A stretch of 64,000 bases of DNA, taken from Ectopseudomonas guguanensis (GTDB lineage: Bacteria > Pseudomonadota > Gammaproteobacteria > Pseudomonadales > Pseudomonadaceae). The position numbers and the translations under genes are program-made. This document shows, piece after piece, positions 35,191-45,833 of the stretch. Each line of letters starts with the position of its first letter. The first letter of the stretch is position 1. Under the pieces are notes generated by a model. It searched no databases and was not told the origin of the DNA. It worked only from the letters and a program-made list of their open reading frames with translations. The DNA lies in assembly GCF_900104265.1 (NCBI RefSeq), contig NZ_FNJJ01000003.1, forward strand, positions 288,672 to 352,671, read 5' to 3'.

Positions 35191-35316
35191 ACCCGTTCTG
35201 AAAACGACCTCCAGTTAGCTTTCCCGGCCATCTCGCTGCCTGCTGGCTTGTCGCCAGCAGCATCGCGCTCCTATGTTCCAGAATTCGGAGCTGGCTGCGG
35301 TAGGCAGGGGGTTGTC

Positions 35317-37284
35317 ATGGGTGGCTCGTTGGGCAAGCGCTTGGCCAGTCTGAGTACGGCCGGCAAGTTGATGCTGGGTTTTGCGCTGGTGCTGATTCTG
35401 ACTGCCCTGGTGGCCGCGACCGGTCTGCTGGCGCTGCGTGAGGTCAGTGCCGGCGCCGAGCTGCAGCAGCGCATGAACGCCTTGGGCGAACAGGTGCTGC
35501 GCATGCGCCAGAGCGAGCAGGCGTTCGCCCTGAGTGGCGACAGTCAGCAGGCCGAGCGCCTGGCTCAGCAGGCCGAGGCCATCCTGCAGGCCGGGCAGGC
35601 ACTGCAAGCCGAACTGGACAGCGATACCGCCGCGATCATGGCGCAGGTCGAACCGGCCTTGGCCGACTACCGCAGCGCCTTTGCCCGTTACGTCGAGCTC
35701 ACCGACAACATGCAGCTGTCGCTGCAGGCCGCCGACTGGCTGGTGGTCAGCGCCGCCAACAGCCTGGATCTGCTGCAGGAAGGGTTGTCCGAGGATGGCG
35801 TCGACCTGCTCAAGAGCAGCCAGGGCGAGCAGGGCGGCGATTCGGTGCTGCAGGCCGGCAAGGTCGGCAAGATCCACCAGCTGCTGCTGCAGGCGCTGGA
35901 CCAGGCGCGCCAGCGTCTGGAGGCCAGCCGGCGCAGCGATACCCAGCAGCAGAGCGAAATCGCCCAGGCCGGCGAGGCACAGGCCCTGGCTGCGGAACTG
36001 CGCGATGCGCTGGATGACCCCGGTTATGCCGCGGTACTCGGTGAGGTGGTGGTCAATGTCGACTCCTTCAACGAGCGCCTCAAGGAATACGCCGCCCAGC
36101 TGCAGCAGCAGAAACAGGTTTACGGGCAACTGGTCGCTCAGGTCGAGCAACTGCTGCAACGCGTCGAGCTGGCCCTGGAAACCCAGCGCCAGACCATGCA
36201 TGCCCAGCGCCAGGCCAGCAGTGGCCTGATCATCGCGGCAGCGGCACTGGCCCTGCTGTTCGGTCTGGGAGCGGCGATCATCATCAGCCTGGCCATCGTG
36301 CGTCCGCTCAAGCGGGTGATCGATCTGGCCGAGTCCATCGCCGCCGGCGATCTCAGCGTGCGTATCGAACAGGATCGGCGTGACGAGATCGGCCAACTGC
36401 TCGCCGCCATGCAGCGCATGGCCGGCAACCTGCGGGAAATGGTCGGCCGCCTGCAGGGCGGGGTGGCGCAGATTTCCAGTTCGGCGCAGACGCTTTCGGC
36501 AACCGCCGAGCAGACCCGCCAGGGCGTCAATGGCCAGAAGCTGGAAACCGACCAGGTCGCCACCGCGATGAGCGAGATGACCGCCACCGTACACGAGGTG
36601 GCACGCAACGCCGAAGCCGCAGCCGCTTCCACCGAGCAGGCCGACCAGCGCGTAGGTGCCGGCAGCCAGGTGGTGCGGCAGACCCTGCAACGCATCGAAC
36701 AGTTGGCCGCTGCGATGGAGGCCACCACGCAGAGCATCCAGCGCCTGAGCCAGGATACCCAGCGCATCGATGCGGTGCTCGATGTGATCAAGAGCGTCGC
36801 CGAGCAGACCAACCTGCTGGCGCTCAATGCCGCCATCGAGGCGGCGCGCGCCGGTGAACAGGGGCGCGGGTTCGCCGTGGTCGCCGATGAGGTGCGTGCC
36901 CTGGCCAAACGTACCCAGCAATCGACGGCGGAAATCGAGTCGCTGATCGAGGCCCTGCGCGAGGGCAGCCGCCGCGCCGTGAGCGACATGGAGCAGAGCG
37001 CCAGCCTGGTGAGCCTGACCGTTGGCGATGCCAACCAGACCGAGGGCGCGCTGGCGGCGATTGCCGAGGCGGTGAGCCTGATCTCGGAGATGAACCAGCA
37101 GATCGCCGCGGCGGCCGAGCAGCAGAGCGCCGTGGCCGAGGAAATCAACCGTAGTGTCACCTCGATCCGCGATATCGCCGATCAGTCGGCCACGGCCATG
37201 GACGAGACGGCCGCCTCGAGCATCCAGCTGGCCGAGCTGGGGCGCGAGCTGCAGGGCATGGCCGGACAATTTCGCCTGGCATAG
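35317..37284 (+). CDS. methyl-accepting chemotaxis protein with long helical (HBM-like) sensor domain
   Basis: 655 residues. TM1 is at 17-40 and TM2 at about 305-325, enclosing a ~260-residue all-helical, Gln/Ala-rich periplasmic domain. Its length and helical character match the helical bimodular (HBM) sensors such as P. putida McpS, which recognise C4-dicarboxylates or citrate; the ligand here is only a guess. HAMP ([18 protein letters not shown]) and a signalling domain with tip [20 protein letters not shown] follow. No CheR pentapeptide. The ATG has AGGGGG upstream. Confidence 0.9.
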   Translation: MGGSLGKRLASLSTAGKLMLGFALVLILTALVAATGLLALREVSAGAELQQRMNALGEQVLRMRQSEQAFALSGDSQQAERLAQQAEAILQAGQALQAELDSDTAAIMAQVEPALADYRSAFARYVELTDNMQLSLQAADWLVVSAANSLDLLQEGLSEDGVDLLKSSQGEQGGDSVLQAGKVGKIHQLLLQALDQARQRLEASRRSDTQQQSEIAQAGEAQALAAELRDALDDPGYAAVLGEVVVNVDSFNERLKEYAAQLQQQKQVYGQLVAQVEQLLQRVELALETQRQTMHAQRQASSGLIIAAAALALLFGLGAAIIISLAIVRPLKRVIDLAESIAAGDLSVRIEQDRRDEIGQLLAAMQRMAGNLREMVGRLQGGVAQISSSAQTLSATAEQTRQGVNGQKLETDQVATAMSEMTATVHEVARNAEAAAASTEQADQRVGAGSQVVRQTLQRIEQLAAAMEATTQSIQRLSQDTQRIDAVLDVIKSVAEQTNLLALNAAIEAARAGEQGRGFAVVADEVRALAKRTQQSTAEIESLIEALREGSRRAVSDMEQSASLVSLTVGDANQTEGALAAIAEAVSLISEMNQQIAAAAEQQSAVAEEINRSVTSIRDIADQSATAMDETAASSIQLAELGRELQGMAGQFRLA

Positions 37285-37379
37285 CGGCTGGCCTCACAGA
37301 TTCGTGAGTAAAGTTTGCGCCGCGCTATGCCGCGTGCCGGCGCCCCAGTAGCATCGACGTTCTGCATAAGGAGCGAACG

Positions 37380-38297
37380 ATGCGAAGCAAACTCGATACC
37401 TGTCTCGACTCGGTCAATCAGGTGTTGCTGGGCAAAGAGGCGCAGGTGCGCCTGGCGCTGACCTGCCTGCTGGCGCGCGGGCACCTGCTGATCGAAGACC
37501 TGCCGGGCATGGGCAAGACCACCTTGAGCCATGCCCTGGCGCGCGTGCTGGGGCTGAGTTTCCAGCGTATCCAGTTCACCTCCGACCTGCTGCCGGGCGA
37601 CATTCTCGGCACCTCGGTATTCGACAAGGACAGCGGCCAGTTCGTCTTTCATCCCGGGCCGATCTTCGCCGAGCTGGTGCTGGCCGACGAGATCAACCGC
37701 GCCACGCCGAAGAGCCAGAGTGCGCTGCTCGAGGCCATGGAGGAGGGCCAGGTGACCATCGAGGGCGCGACCCGGCCGCTGCCCGAGCCGTTCTTCGTCA
37801 TCGCCACGCAGAACCCGGTCAGCAGCGGCGGCACCTTCGCCCTGCCCGAGTCCCAGCTCGACCGCTTTCTCATGCGCCTGTCGCTGGGGTATCCGGCGCA
37901 AGCCGCCGAGCGCGCCTTGCTGCTGGGCGACGCCCGGCGCGACCTGCTGCCGCGCATCGAGCCGATTCTCGACCATGCCGAGCTGGCCCGCCTGCAGGCG
38001 CAAGTACCCAAGGTGCGCGCCAGCGATGCGCTGGTCGACTACGTGCTGCGCCTGGTCGAGGCGACGCGCAGCCAGCCGCAGTTCGCCTGGGGCCTGTCGC
38101 CGCGCGCCAGCCTGGCGCTGCTGGCCGCGGCAAGGGCCTGGGCATTGCTGGCCGAGCGCGATTACGTGATCCCCGAGGACGTACAGGCGGTGCTGCCATC
38201 GGTGGTCGGCCATCGCCTGCGCGAGCGCGCCGACCCTACCGGCCACGGTGGCGGCAGCCTGGTGCAATGGCTGCTGCGCGAAGTGCCGGCACTCTGA
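37380..38297 (+). CDS. MoxR-family AAA+ ATPase
   Basis: 305 residues. Walker A is LIEDLPGMGKTTLS near residue 40, Walker B is LVLADEINRATPKSQSALLEAMEE, and sensor 1 is FVIATQNP. MoxR ATPases act as chaperones in membrane or metal-enzyme maturation. It is the first gene of the moxR-DUF58-tgpA operon, with TGATG coupling to DUF58; AAGGAG precedes the ATG. Confidence 0.93.
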   Translation: MRSKLDTCLDSVNQVLLGKEAQVRLALTCLLARGHLLIEDLPGMGKTTLSHALARVLGLSFQRIQFTSDLLPGDILGTSVFDKDSGQFVFHPGPIFAELVLADEINRATPKSQSALLEAMEEGQVTIEGATRPLPEPFFVIATQNPVSSGGTFALPESQLDRFLMRLSLGYPAQAAERALLLGDARRDLLPRIEPILDHAELARLQAQVPKVRASDALVDYVLRLVEATRSQPQFAWGLSPRASLALLAAARAWALLAERDYVIPEDVQAVLPSVVGHRLRERADPTGHGGGSLVQWLLREVPAL

Positions 38298-39253
38298 TGC
38301 GCGCTGCGCTGAAACCGCTCTGGCGGCGCTGGCTGGCCAGACGTATTCCGCCGGCAGCCAGCGTGCGCCTGAACCAGCGGCGCATCTTCATTCTGCCCAG
38401 CCGGGTAGGCGGCGCGTTTGCCGTGGCGCTGCTGCTGATGCTGCTGGTGGGCATCAACTACCAGAACAGCCTGGCCTATGGCCTGACCTTTCTGCTGGCG
38501 TCGGTATTCGTCGTCACCATCCTGCACACCTATCGCAACCTGGCCGGCCTGGTACTCAAGGCGGGTGGCGGTGGTGCTGTATTCGTCGGCGAGCAGGCGC
38601 GTTTTCGCGTGCGCCTGGAAAGCCGCGAGCGCGAGCACCAGGCCATCGCGCTGGGCTGGCCGCCCGCCGAACTGGTGCTGCGCGACGTGCCGCGCGACGG
38701 CCAGACCGAGGTGGATTTGAGCCTGCCGGCCACGCGGCGCGGCTGGCTGCGGCCGGAGCGCCTGCGGGTGGAAAGCCGTTTCCCCCTGGGCTTGCTGGTA
38801 GCCTGGAGCTGGGTCGACCTGGACCAGGCGGTGCTGGTCTACCCGCGGCCGCTGGAAGGCGATCTGCCGCTGTCGGCGGGCCTGGGTGACGAGGAGCAGG
38901 ACGAGGGCATGCGTGCTCGCGGCCAGGGCGCCGACGATTTTCAGGGCCTGCGCGAGTACCAGCCGGGTGACTCGAAGCGGCGCCTGGACTGGAAGGCCTA
39001 TTCGCGCGGCCAGGGCCTGCTGGTCAAGGACTTCGCCATGCTCAGCGGACGTGATCTGTGGCTGGACTTCGACAGCCTGGGCGGCGACAGCGAAATGCGT
39101 CTTTCGCTGCTGTGTCACTGGGTGCTGCAGTTTTCCGAACGGCAGCAGGCATTCGGTCTGCAACTGCCGGGACAGGTGATCGCCCCGGATTATGGCGAAG
39201 GCCATCGCGATGCCTGCCTGCGCGCCCTGGCATTGTTCGGAGCGCACTCATGA
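38297..39253 (+). CDS. DUF58 domain membrane protein
   Basis: 318 residues. Two transmembrane helices (GGAFAVALLLMLLVGINY and YGLTFLLASVFVVTILHTY) are near residues 35-80. The DUF58 core follows, with FDGLREYQPGD-like DFQGLREYQPGDSKRRLDWKAYSRGQGLLVKDF near residue 215. DUF58 proteins accompany MoxR ATPases and are related to von Willebrand A domains; they are thought to act together in envelope integrity. Overlaps tgpA by ATGA. Confidence 0.9.
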   Translation: MRAALKPLWRRWLARRIPPAASVRLNQRRIFILPSRVGGAFAVALLLMLLVGINYQNSLAYGLTFLLASVFVVTILHTYRNLAGLVLKAGGGGAVFVGEQARFRVRLESREREHQAIALGWPPAELVLRDVPRDGQTEVDLSLPATRRGWLRPERLRVESRFPLGLLVAWSWVDLDQAVLVYPRPLEGDLPLSAGLGDEEQDEGMRARGQGADDFQGLREYQPGDSKRRLDWKAYSRGQGLLVKDFAMLSGRDLWLDFDSLGGDSEMRLSLLCHWVLQFSERQQAFGLQLPGQVIAPDYGEGHRDACLRALALFGAHS

Positions 39254-41235
39254 GCAGTCTGCCGGGGATTCCACGGGTCGCCCTGGTCTGGTTGCTGGTC
39301 GCCCAGGTGCTGGTGATCGTGCCGCATCTGGTGCACTTGCCGCTGTGGATGATCGCACTGTGGCTGGGCACTGCCGCTTGGCGTGTGCAGATCTTCCGCA
39401 TGCGCGCACGCTATCCCAAGGGCTGGGCCAAGGGCGGGCTGGTGCTGCTGGTGCTGGCCGGCATCCTGCTGTCGCGCGGTACGCTGGTGGGACTGGATGC
39501 AGCGGCGGTGCTGCTGATCGCCACCTTCATCCTCAAGCTGCTGGAAATGCGCACGCGGCGCGATGCGCTGGTGCTGATCTTCCTCGGGTTCTTCTGCGTG
39601 GTGACCGCCTACCTGTTCGAGGACGGCATCCTCGCCGCGCTCTACAGCCTGTTGCCGGTCACGGCGCTGCTGGCTGCGCTGGTCGGCCTGCAGCACAGTG
39701 GTTTCGCCGAGCGCCCCTGGCCGACCCTGCGCCTGGCCGGTGGCCTGATGCTGCAGGCGATACCGCTGATGCTGCTGCTGTTCGTGTTCTTCCCGCGCAT
39801 GGGGCCTTTGTGGTCGCTGCCGCTGCCCAGCGACAAGGGCGTCACCGGCCTGTCGGACAGCATGGAGCCTGCCGATATCGCCGAGCTCAGCCGGTCTTCG
39901 GCGCTGGCCTTTCGCGCCAGCTTCGACGGTGAGGCGCCGCCACGCGGGCAGCTGTACTGGCGGGCGCTGACGCTGGAGCGTTTCGATGGCCGGCGCTGGT
40001 CGCAGTCCAGTTACGCCGAGGTGCCGGTCGCGCCGCAGTGGAGCAGGGCCGGCGAGCCGCTGGATTACAGCATCATCATGCAGCCCAGCGGCAAGCGCTG
40101 GCTGTTCGCCCTGGACGTTGGCGAGGTGACCGCGGAAAGTGGGCGGATGATGAGCGACTTCCGCTGGCAGCGGCTGCGCCCGGTGGACCGGCCGCTGCTG
40201 TACCAGGTGCGCTCCTGGCCACAGGCGACGCGTGAGGCGCAGGCCGAGCCGCCTGGCCTACGCCAGGCGCTGCAGTTGCCCGAGCAGGGTGATCCGCGCG
40301 CTCGGGCCTGGGCGGCCGAGTTGAAGGCGCAGCATCCGCAGAGCGATGCGCTGGTGGCGGCAGTGCTGCAGCATTTCAACCGTGAGCCCTATGTCTACAC
40401 GCTGCGTCCGCAGCCGCTGGGGCGTGACAGCATCGACGAGTTCCTGTTCGATACCCGGCGCGGCTTCTGCGCCCACTACGCCGGCGCCATGACCTTCGTC
40501 TTGCGCGCGGCGGGTATTCCCGCGCGGGTCGTCACCGGTTACCAGGGCGGCGAGTTCAACCCCAACGGCAACTACATTCAGGTGCGCCAGTTCGACGCCC
40601 ATGCCTGGGTCGAGTACTGGCAGCCCGGGCAGGGCTGGCGCAGCGTCGATCCCACCTTCCAGGTCGCGCCCGAGCGTATCGAGCAGGGCCTGGAGCAGGC
40701 CCTGGGCGAGGAGGAGGGCTTCCTCGACGACCAGCCTTTTTCACCGCTGCGCTACCGCGAGCTGGCCTGGCTCAACCAGCTGCGCATGAGCTGGGAGAAT
40801 CTCAATTACGGCTGGCAGCGCTGGGTACTGGGTTACCAGGGTGAGCAGCAGCTGAAGCTGCTGCAGAACTGGTTCGGCAGCCTCGACTGGCAGCGCCTGG
40901 CGCTGGGCCTGGTGGGCACGGGTGGTTTGCTGCTGGGGCTGCTGGCACTTTGGCTGCTCAAGCCCTGGCAGCAGCGTGCCGATCCGCAGCGCCAGGTGTT
41001 TCGCAAGTTCGAGCGCCTGCTGGCGCGCCATGAGGTCAGGCGCGAGCCCGGCGAGGGCGCGCGTGCCTTCGCCTCGCGCGCTGCCCGGCAACTGCCCGAT
41101 CAGGCGGCGCAGATCGAGGCATTCGCGCGTTGCTTCGAGCAGCAGCGTTATGCCGGCGAGCCGGCTTCGCGGGCGACCCTGCAGCGCGCATTGAGCGATT
41201 TGCGCAGGGCTTTGCCCTGGCGCCTGCCGCGATAG
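39250..41235 (+). CDS. tgpA: TgpA-like membrane transglutaminase/protease
   Basis: 661 residues. About five transmembrane helices in the first 170 residues form the DUF3488 region. A large periplasmic part contains the transglutaminase core near residues 400-475 with triad Cys in DTRRGFCAHYAGAM, His in RQFDAHAWVEYW and Asp in WRSVDPTF. A final transmembrane helix (LALGLVGTGGLLLGLLALWLL) leads to a cytoplasmic DUF4129-like tail. TgpA is reported essential in P. aeruginosa and suggested to act in cell-envelope metabolism. The operon order moxR-DUF58-tgpA is the same there. Confidence 0.92.
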   Translation: MSSLPGIPRVALVWLLVAQVLVIVPHLVHLPLWMIALWLGTAAWRVQIFRMRARYPKGWAKGGLVLLVLAGILLSRGTLVGLDAAAVLLIATFILKLLEMRTRRDALVLIFLGFFCVVTAYLFEDGILAALYSLLPVTALLAALVGLQHSGFAERPWPTLRLAGGLMLQAIPLMLLLFVFFPRMGPLWSLPLPSDKGVTGLSDSMEPADIAELSRSSALAFRASFDGEAPPRGQLYWRALTLERFDGRRWSQSSYAEVPVAPQWSRAGEPLDYSIIMQPSGKRWLFALDVGEVTAESGRMMSDFRWQRLRPVDRPLLYQVRSWPQATREAQAEPPGLRQALQLPEQGDPRARAWAAELKAQHPQSDALVAAVLQHFNREPYVYTLRPQPLGRDSIDEFLFDTRRGFCAHYAGAMTFVLRAAGIPARVVTGYQGGEFNPNGNYIQVRQFDAHAWVEYWQPGQGWRSVDPTFQVAPERIEQGLEQALGEEEGFLDDQPFSPLRYRELAWLNQLRMSWENLNYGWQRWVLGYQGEQQLKLLQNWFGSLDWQRLALGLVGTGGLLLGLLALWLLKPWQQRADPQRQVFRKFERLLARHEVRREPGEGARAFASRAARQLPDQAAQIEAFARCFEQQRYAGEPASRATLQRALSDLRRALPWRLPR

Positions 41236-41316
41236 CCGGCTGTTGAAGAAACTGGGCGGGGCCGCCGGTCACAGGTGTGAGGGGATGCGGCCCCTCGTCG
41301 TGCGGGAGGAACGAGC

Positions 41317-42111
41317 ATGAGCGATTTCATCGAGGATTGCCTGGAACGCGTGTTGGCGTTGCAGGTGCGTCTGTACAGCTGCCGGGCGCGACTGATCGAC
41401 TGTACCGACGCAGAGGCGCTGCACGACCTGCGCGTAGCCCTGCGGCAGCTGCGCAGCCTGCTGCGTCCGCTGCGTGGCCTGCCGGCCGTGGATGCTCTGG
41501 AGCAGGGCGCTGCCGTGCTGGGTCGGCTCAGCGGGCCGCTGCGTGATCGCGAGGTGCTGGGGGCCGAGCTCGAGCGTCTCGGGCTGGCGCATCTGGCGCC
41601 GACCGCGGATGCGCAGCGCGCTGCCGGGTATGCCGCGATCGCCCACAGCCGCGAGCTGGCGGATCTTCTGCTGCTGCTCGACGGCTGGCCGAGCAGTTGG
41701 CGTGAAGCGGCCAGGCAGGGCCAGCTGGGCGATGTGGAGAAACGCATCCGGCGCCGCTTGCGCCGTCAGCAAAGGCGCTTGGCGCGTGCATTGCGCGAGC
41801 CAGAGCATGACCGCCATCGCCTGCGCCTGCTGATCAAGCGCGTGCGCTACGCTGCCGAGGCCTATCCGCGGCAGAGTTGTTTGCCCAAGGTGGCGCAGCA
41901 GCGGCTCAAGCGCGCGCAAGGCGCCCTGGGCGACTGGCACGATCATGTGCAATGGCTGGCACAGGCCGAAGCCCTCAGCGCCCTGCGCCCATGCCGGGCC
42001 GCCTGGCTGCAGGCCCAGCAGGCGGCCGAGCGCCGTGCCGACGATGCCTTGCTGGCGCTGTATGGCGATTTCCCCAGTGAAGATAAGGCGACATTTTCGC
42101 CGCCAATATGA
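41317..42111 (+). CDS. CHAD domain protein
   Basis: 264 residues, almost entirely the helical CHAD domain. Conserved basic and histidine residues are visible in ALHDLRVALRQLRSLLRPLR, KRIRRRLRRQQRRL and RLRLLIKRVRYAAEAY with GDWHDHVQW. CHAD domains bind inorganic polyphosphate through the positively charged helices, often with triphosphate tunnel enzymes; here it stands alone. GGAGGAACGAGC precedes the ATG. It follows tgpA in the same direction with an 81-base gap. Confidence 0.9.
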   Translation: MSDFIEDCLERVLALQVRLYSCRARLIDCTDAEALHDLRVALRQLRSLLRPLRGLPAVDALEQGAAVLGRLSGPLRDREVLGAELERLGLAHLAPTADAQRAAGYAAIAHSRELADLLLLLDGWPSSWREAARQGQLGDVEKRIRRRLRRQQRRLARALREPEHDRHRLRLLIKRVRYAAEAYPRQSCLPKVAQQRLKRAQGALGDWHDHVQWLAQAEALSALRPCRAAWLQAQQAAERRADDALLALYGDFPSEDKATFSPPI

Positions 42112-42192
42112 CCGTTTAGGCGTTTTGTCGGGCTATCGTTCAGCCGTCGCCATCCCCTAAGATCGTCGCCATCGATAAGCCATGAGGTGCCT

Positions 42193-42990
42193 ATGATCTT
42201 TTCCGAGATGCTCGACGCGGTGCGTCGCGACCCCGCTGCCGTGATCATTCCGGCCGAGTGGGGGCAGGGGCGCGCCAGCTTCGGTGGTCTGGTGGCCGCG
42301 CTGGCGTTCGAAGCGATGCGCGCCAAGGTGCCAGAGGGGCGGCCGGTGCGCTCGCTGGCGATCACCTTCGTCGGTCCGGTGGCGCCGGATGTGCCGGTCA
42401 GCTTCCAGGCCGAAGTGCTGCGCGAGGGCAAGGCGGTCAGCCAGATGTTCCTGCGCGCAATCCAGGATGGCCAGGTGGTGACGGTGGTGCAGGGCAGTTT
42501 CGGTGCGTCGCGCCCGTCGGCGATCGCCGTGGAGGCTCTGGCTGCACCGCAGATTGCGCCGGTCGAGCAGTGCCAGGAGCTGCCCTACGTGCGCCATGTC
42601 ACCCCCGAGTTCACCCGCTTTCTGGCCATGCGCTGGGGCATCGGCGGCATGCCGTTCAGCAACAATCCGTCACGGCAGATGGGCGGTTGGGTGCGCCTGC
42701 GCGGCGAGGGCGAGGCTCAGGCGCTCAGCGAGGCGCATCTGCTGGCCCTGGTCGATGCCTGGCCGCCGGCAGTGCTGCCGCATCTGAAGAGCCCGGCGCC
42801 GGGCAGTTCGCTGACCTGGACCATCGAGTTCGTGCAGCCCCTGCAAAGCCTCAGCAGCGAGGACTGGTGCCTGTATCGTGCCGACATCGAGCATGCTCGC
42901 GATGGCTACGGCCACGTGGCGGCGGCGATGTGGAGCCCGGCCGGCGAGTTGATCGCCCTGAGCCGGCAGACCGTGACGGTGTTCGGTTGA
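42193..42990 (+). CDS. TesB-like acyl-CoA thioesterase
   Basis: 265 residues, double-hotdog thioesterase family. QGRASFGGLVAALAFEAM near residue 20 and FVGPVAPDVPVSFQAEVLREGKAVSQ are the first hotdog; the C-terminal half has GGWVRLRG, SLTWTIEFVQPL and YGHVAAAMWSPAGELIALSRQTV with the usual Gln at the end. It hydrolyses medium or long acyl-CoA. An ATG at 42193 with GAGG five bases upstream is preferred over GTG 42187. Confidence 0.87.
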   Translation: MIFSEMLDAVRRDPAAVIIPAEWGQGRASFGGLVAALAFEAMRAKVPEGRPVRSLAITFVGPVAPDVPVSFQAEVLREGKAVSQMFLRAIQDGQVVTVVQGSFGASRPSAIAVEALAAPQIAPVEQCQELPYVRHVTPEFTRFLAMRWGIGGMPFSNNPSRQMGGWVRLRGEGEAQALSEAHLLALVDAWPPAVLPHLKSPAPGSSLTWTIEFVQPLQSLSSEDWCLYRADIEHARDGYGHVAAAMWSPAGELIALSRQTVTVFG

Positions 42991-42996
42991 CGCCGG

Positions 42997-43353
42997 CTAC
43001 TTGCGCTTGCGCCAGGCGCGCCACCAGCCGCCGCTAAACAGAAACCTCGGGAAGGTCACGCACTGCTCCAGCAGCAGGCGTTTCACCGCGTCGCGTTTGC
43101 CGCTGAAGGGCTCGGCTGGCTGCTGTTCCAGACGGTGGCCATGCGCCTGCAGCGCCAGAGAGGCGATCAGGCCGATGATGCCCAGCGCCAGGGGTACGAA
43201 CCTAAGTTGCCAGAGTCCGATCAACAGCACCACCAGCGACAGCAGAAACAGCGGCACGGCAATCAGGTGCAGCAGCAGATTGGTGGGATGCTTGTGCTGG
43301 TCGGCGTAGTGGCGCCATTGCCAGGCCAGCAGGTTGGGATGACGTTTGCTCAT
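42997..43353 (-). CDS. Mpo1/DUF962-like membrane protein
   Basis: 118 residues with two transmembrane helices (residues 27-48 and 52-68). The DUF962 pattern is visible: YADQHKHPTNLLLHLIAVPLF near the start and LQAHGHRLEQQPAEPF after the second helix. Yeast Mpo1 is an iron-dependent dioxygenase in phytosphingosine catabolism that uses these histidines; bacterial members are uncharacterised. It faces the thioesterase gene tail-to-tail. Confidence 0.8.
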   Translation of the reverse strand: MSKRHPNLLAWQWRHYADQHKHPTNLLLHLIAVPLFLLSLVVLLIGLWQLRFVPLALGIIGLIASLALQAHGHRLEQQPAEPFSGKRDAVKRLLLEQCVTFPRFLFSGGWWRAWRKRK

Positions 43354-43454
43354 GATGCGGTCCTCGACTCGATGATTCGAGTCTAGGGCCGTCGGGGGTG
43401 CGCGGCGAATTGCCCCTGACTATGGGGCAGATAGGTTCGTGCCGCGTCTCCGGG

Positions 43455-44921
43455 TTACAGACGCAATTGGCCGATGGCCCTGTTCAGCTCGCCTGCCAAC
43501 TGTGCAAGCTGCTGGCTGGTGGCGGCCGATTCGAGGGTCTGGCCGACCGTCTGCTCGGTGACGTCGCGGATGCCGACCACCGAGCGGCTCATTTCCTCGG
43601 CGACCTGGCTCTGTTGGGTGGCGGCCACGGCGATCTGCGTGTTGCTGTCGCGCATCAGCGCCACGGCGGCGGTGATCGCCGCCAGCGCTTCGCCGGCCTC
43701 CTGCGCCAGTTGCACGCAGTGGTTGGCGTTCTCCGAGCTTTCACGCATGAACTCCACGGCGTCGCGGGTACCGTCCTGCAGATGGCCGATCATCTGGGTG
43801 ATCTCGTCGGTGGAGTCCTGTACGCGCTTGGCCAGGTTGCGCACCTCGTCGGCGACCACGGCGAAGCCGCGGCCCATTTCACCGGCACGGGCGGCCTCGA
43901 TGGCGGCGTTGAGAGCGAGCAGATTGGTCTGCTCGGCGATGCCGTGGATCACCCCAACCACGCGGCTGATGTGCTGGCTGTCCTCGGCCAGTCGCTCGAT
44001 GCTGCCGGCGCTCTGGCGTACCCCTTGCGACAGGGCGGCGATGGATTGCTCGACCCGTTCGACCACCTGCTGGCCGGCGCGGGCCAGCTGATCGGCGTTG
44101 AGCGACTGGTCGCGGGTGGTGCCGGCGTGCTCGGCGATGTGCTGCACCGTTGCCGACATCTCGTTGATCGCGGTGGCGGCCTGGTCGGTTTCGCTCTGCT
44201 GGCTGAGCATGCCCTGGCGCACGGCACCCATGCGCTGCGCCATGTCGCGGGTGCCGCTGTTCAGTTCGCTGGCCACCTGGCCGACCGTACCGACCACGCG
44301 CTGATAGCCGGCCTGCATGGCGTTGAACGCGGCTGCCATCTGTCCGACCTCGTCGCGGCTATCCAGCGGTACGCGCAGGGACAGGTCGCCGCTGCGCTCG
44401 GCCTGCAGCATGACGTCCTTGAGGGTGTTGAGGTGGCTGAGCAGAAAACGGATCAACAGCTGCGAGGCGGCCAGCAGCAACAGCATGAGGACGGCGACTG
44501 CGACGGCGTAGGTCAGCGCATGCTGGGTGAACAGATCGAACAGGCTGGGCGCGCGAGCCAGGATCGCCAGTTGGCGCCCATCGCTGAGAGTGGTGCGTTG
44601 TGCACCGATCACCGGCAAGTCGCTGAACCAGGCATCATGCGCCATGGCCTGCCAGCCGCTGGCGTCAGGTGCGCCTTGAGCACCCGGCAGGGTGTTGCCC
44701 TGCAGCAGCTGGACGTTGTCCGCCGACGGCAGCGCCGCCTGCTGTGGCCACTGTTGCAGCAGGCGCGCCTGCTCTGAGGCGGCCTGCCGGGCATCGGCGC
44801 TGCGCGCCTGCTGCTCGGTGTGCAGGGCGAACAGCACCAGCATCAGGCTGATGACGAAGGCGACGGCGTTGACCGCCCAGAACTTGTACTTGAGAGAGAG
44901 ATCGCTGATCCAGGCGCCCAT
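43455..44921 (-). CDS. methyl-accepting chemotaxis protein with short periplasmic domain
   Basis: 488 residues. TM1 (residues 14-31) and TM2 (about 136-160) enclose a ~105-residue sensor domain without a recognised fold. HAMP ([29 protein letters not shown] pattern) precedes the signalling domain with tip [20 protein letters not shown] and [18 protein letters not shown]. It matches P. aeruginosa PA2867 in size and in lying near the tatD and lytic transglycosylase genes. Ligand unknown. Confidence 0.9.
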   Translation of the reverse strand: MGAWISDLSLKYKFWAVNAVAFVISLMLVLFALHTEQQARSADARQAASEQARLLQQWPQQAALPSADNVQLLQGNTLPGAQGAPDASGWQAMAHDAWFSDLPVIGAQRTTLSDGRQLAILARAPSLFDLFTQHALTYAVAVAVLMLLLLAASQLLIRFLLSHLNTLKDVMLQAERSGDLSLRVPLDSRDEVGQMAAAFNAMQAGYQRVVGTVGQVASELNSGTRDMAQRMGAVRQGMLSQQSETDQAATAINEMSATVQHIAEHAGTTRDQSLNADQLARAGQQVVERVEQSIAALSQGVRQSAGSIERLAEDSQHISRVVGVIHGIAEQTNLLALNAAIEAARAGEMGRGFAVVADEVRNLAKRVQDSTDEITQMIGHLQDGTRDAVEFMRESSENANHCVQLAQEAGEALAAITAAVALMRDSNTQIAVAATQQSQVAEEMSRSVVGIRDVTEQTVGQTLESAATSQQLAQLAGELNRAIGQLRL

Positions 44922-45005
44922 GCTGTGATATCCGTCCTGCTGCGTTCACTATTGGCTATTTGCCAGCAGTATGCCGTGGTGAGGCAGCCGGAGCCTTGAC
45001 GTCAA

Positions 45006-45833
45006 TCAAGACTCTGGTGCCGGTTCATCGAGTATGGCCGGCATGCCGAAGAACGCCCGGGCGCAGGCAGTGGTTTGCGCTGCCAGCGCGTCTTCGCGCT
45101 GACCGCGATGCAAAGCCACCTCGCGCAATACCTCGCCGAGGTAGGCCGGCTCGTTACGCCCACTCCTGGGTTTCGGCCGCAAGCTGCGCGGCAGCAGGAA
45201 AGGCGCATCGGTCTCCAGCATCAGGCGCTCGCCAGGAATGTCCTTGAGCAGCGGGTACAGGTGCGTGCCGCGACGCTCGTCGCAGACCCAGCCGGTGATG
45301 CCGATATGCAGGTCGAGGTCGAGGTAGGCATAGAGGGCGCGGCGCTCGCCGGTAAAGCAGTGCACCACCGCCGCGGGCAGCTGGTCGCGATAGTGGCGCA
45401 GGATCTCCAGCATGCGCTGGCTGGCTTCGCGCTCGTGAAGAAACACCGGCATCTGCAGTTCCACGGCCAGTGCCAGCTGTTCTTCCAGAGCCTTCTCCTG
45501 GGCCGGACGCGGCGAGAAGTCGCGATCGAAATCCAGGCCGCACTCGCCGACGGCGCGTACTGGCGCTTGTGCCAGTAGCGCCTTGAGGGCATTGGCGCTG
45601 GCGCCGTCCCAGGAACTGGCATCGTGGGGGTGAACACCGGCGGTGCAGAACAGGCGCTGGCCGCTGACGTCCAGCTGTCGGCAAAGTGCGAGGCTCGCCT
45701 CGCTTTCGTTCAGACTGGTGCCGGTCAGCACCATCTGGCAGACGCCGGCTGCGTAGGCACGCTCGAGCAGGGCTTCGGCCTGCACGGCGAGGCTGGGGTG
45801 GGTGAGATTGACGGCAATATCGACGAGCTGCAT
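45006..45833 (-). CDS. tatD: TatD-family metal-dependent nuclease
   Basis: 275 residues. Like E. coli TatD itself it starts with [12 protein letters not shown] (without the HxH of the paralogues YcfH and YjjV), followed by [27 protein letters not shown] with the metal Glu, VFLHERE, VVHCFTG and [12 protein letters not shown]. It is a 3'-5' DNA/RNA exonuclease linked to DNA damage repair and degradation. ATG 45833 has AGGTGG upstream. It is divergent from the lytic transglycosylase gene. Confidence 0.93.
   Translation of the reverse strand: MQLVDIAVNLTHPSLAVQAEALLERAYAAGVCQMVLTGTSLNESEASLALCRQLDVSGQRLFCTAGVHPHDASSWDGASANALKALLAQAPVRAVGECGLDFDRDFSPRPAQEKALEEQLALAVELQMPVFLHEREASQRMLEILRHYRDQLPAAVVHCFTGERRALYAYLDLDLHIGITGWVCDERRGTHLYPLLKDIPGERLMLETDAPFLLPRSLRPKPRSGRNEPAYLGEVLREVALHRGQREDALAAQTTACARAFFGMPAILDEPAPES

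Noticed and set aside
37310..37345. FliA-type promoter before moxR (TAAAGTTT)
   Set aside because: The -35 half matches but the GCCGATAA half does not follow at the right spacing, and the downstream gene is not motility-related.
43455..44777. long plus-strand frame opposite the chemoreceptor gene
   Set aside because: Antisense of MCP genes gives long open frames rich in Gly, His and Gln because of high GC; the MCP motifs are on the minus strand.
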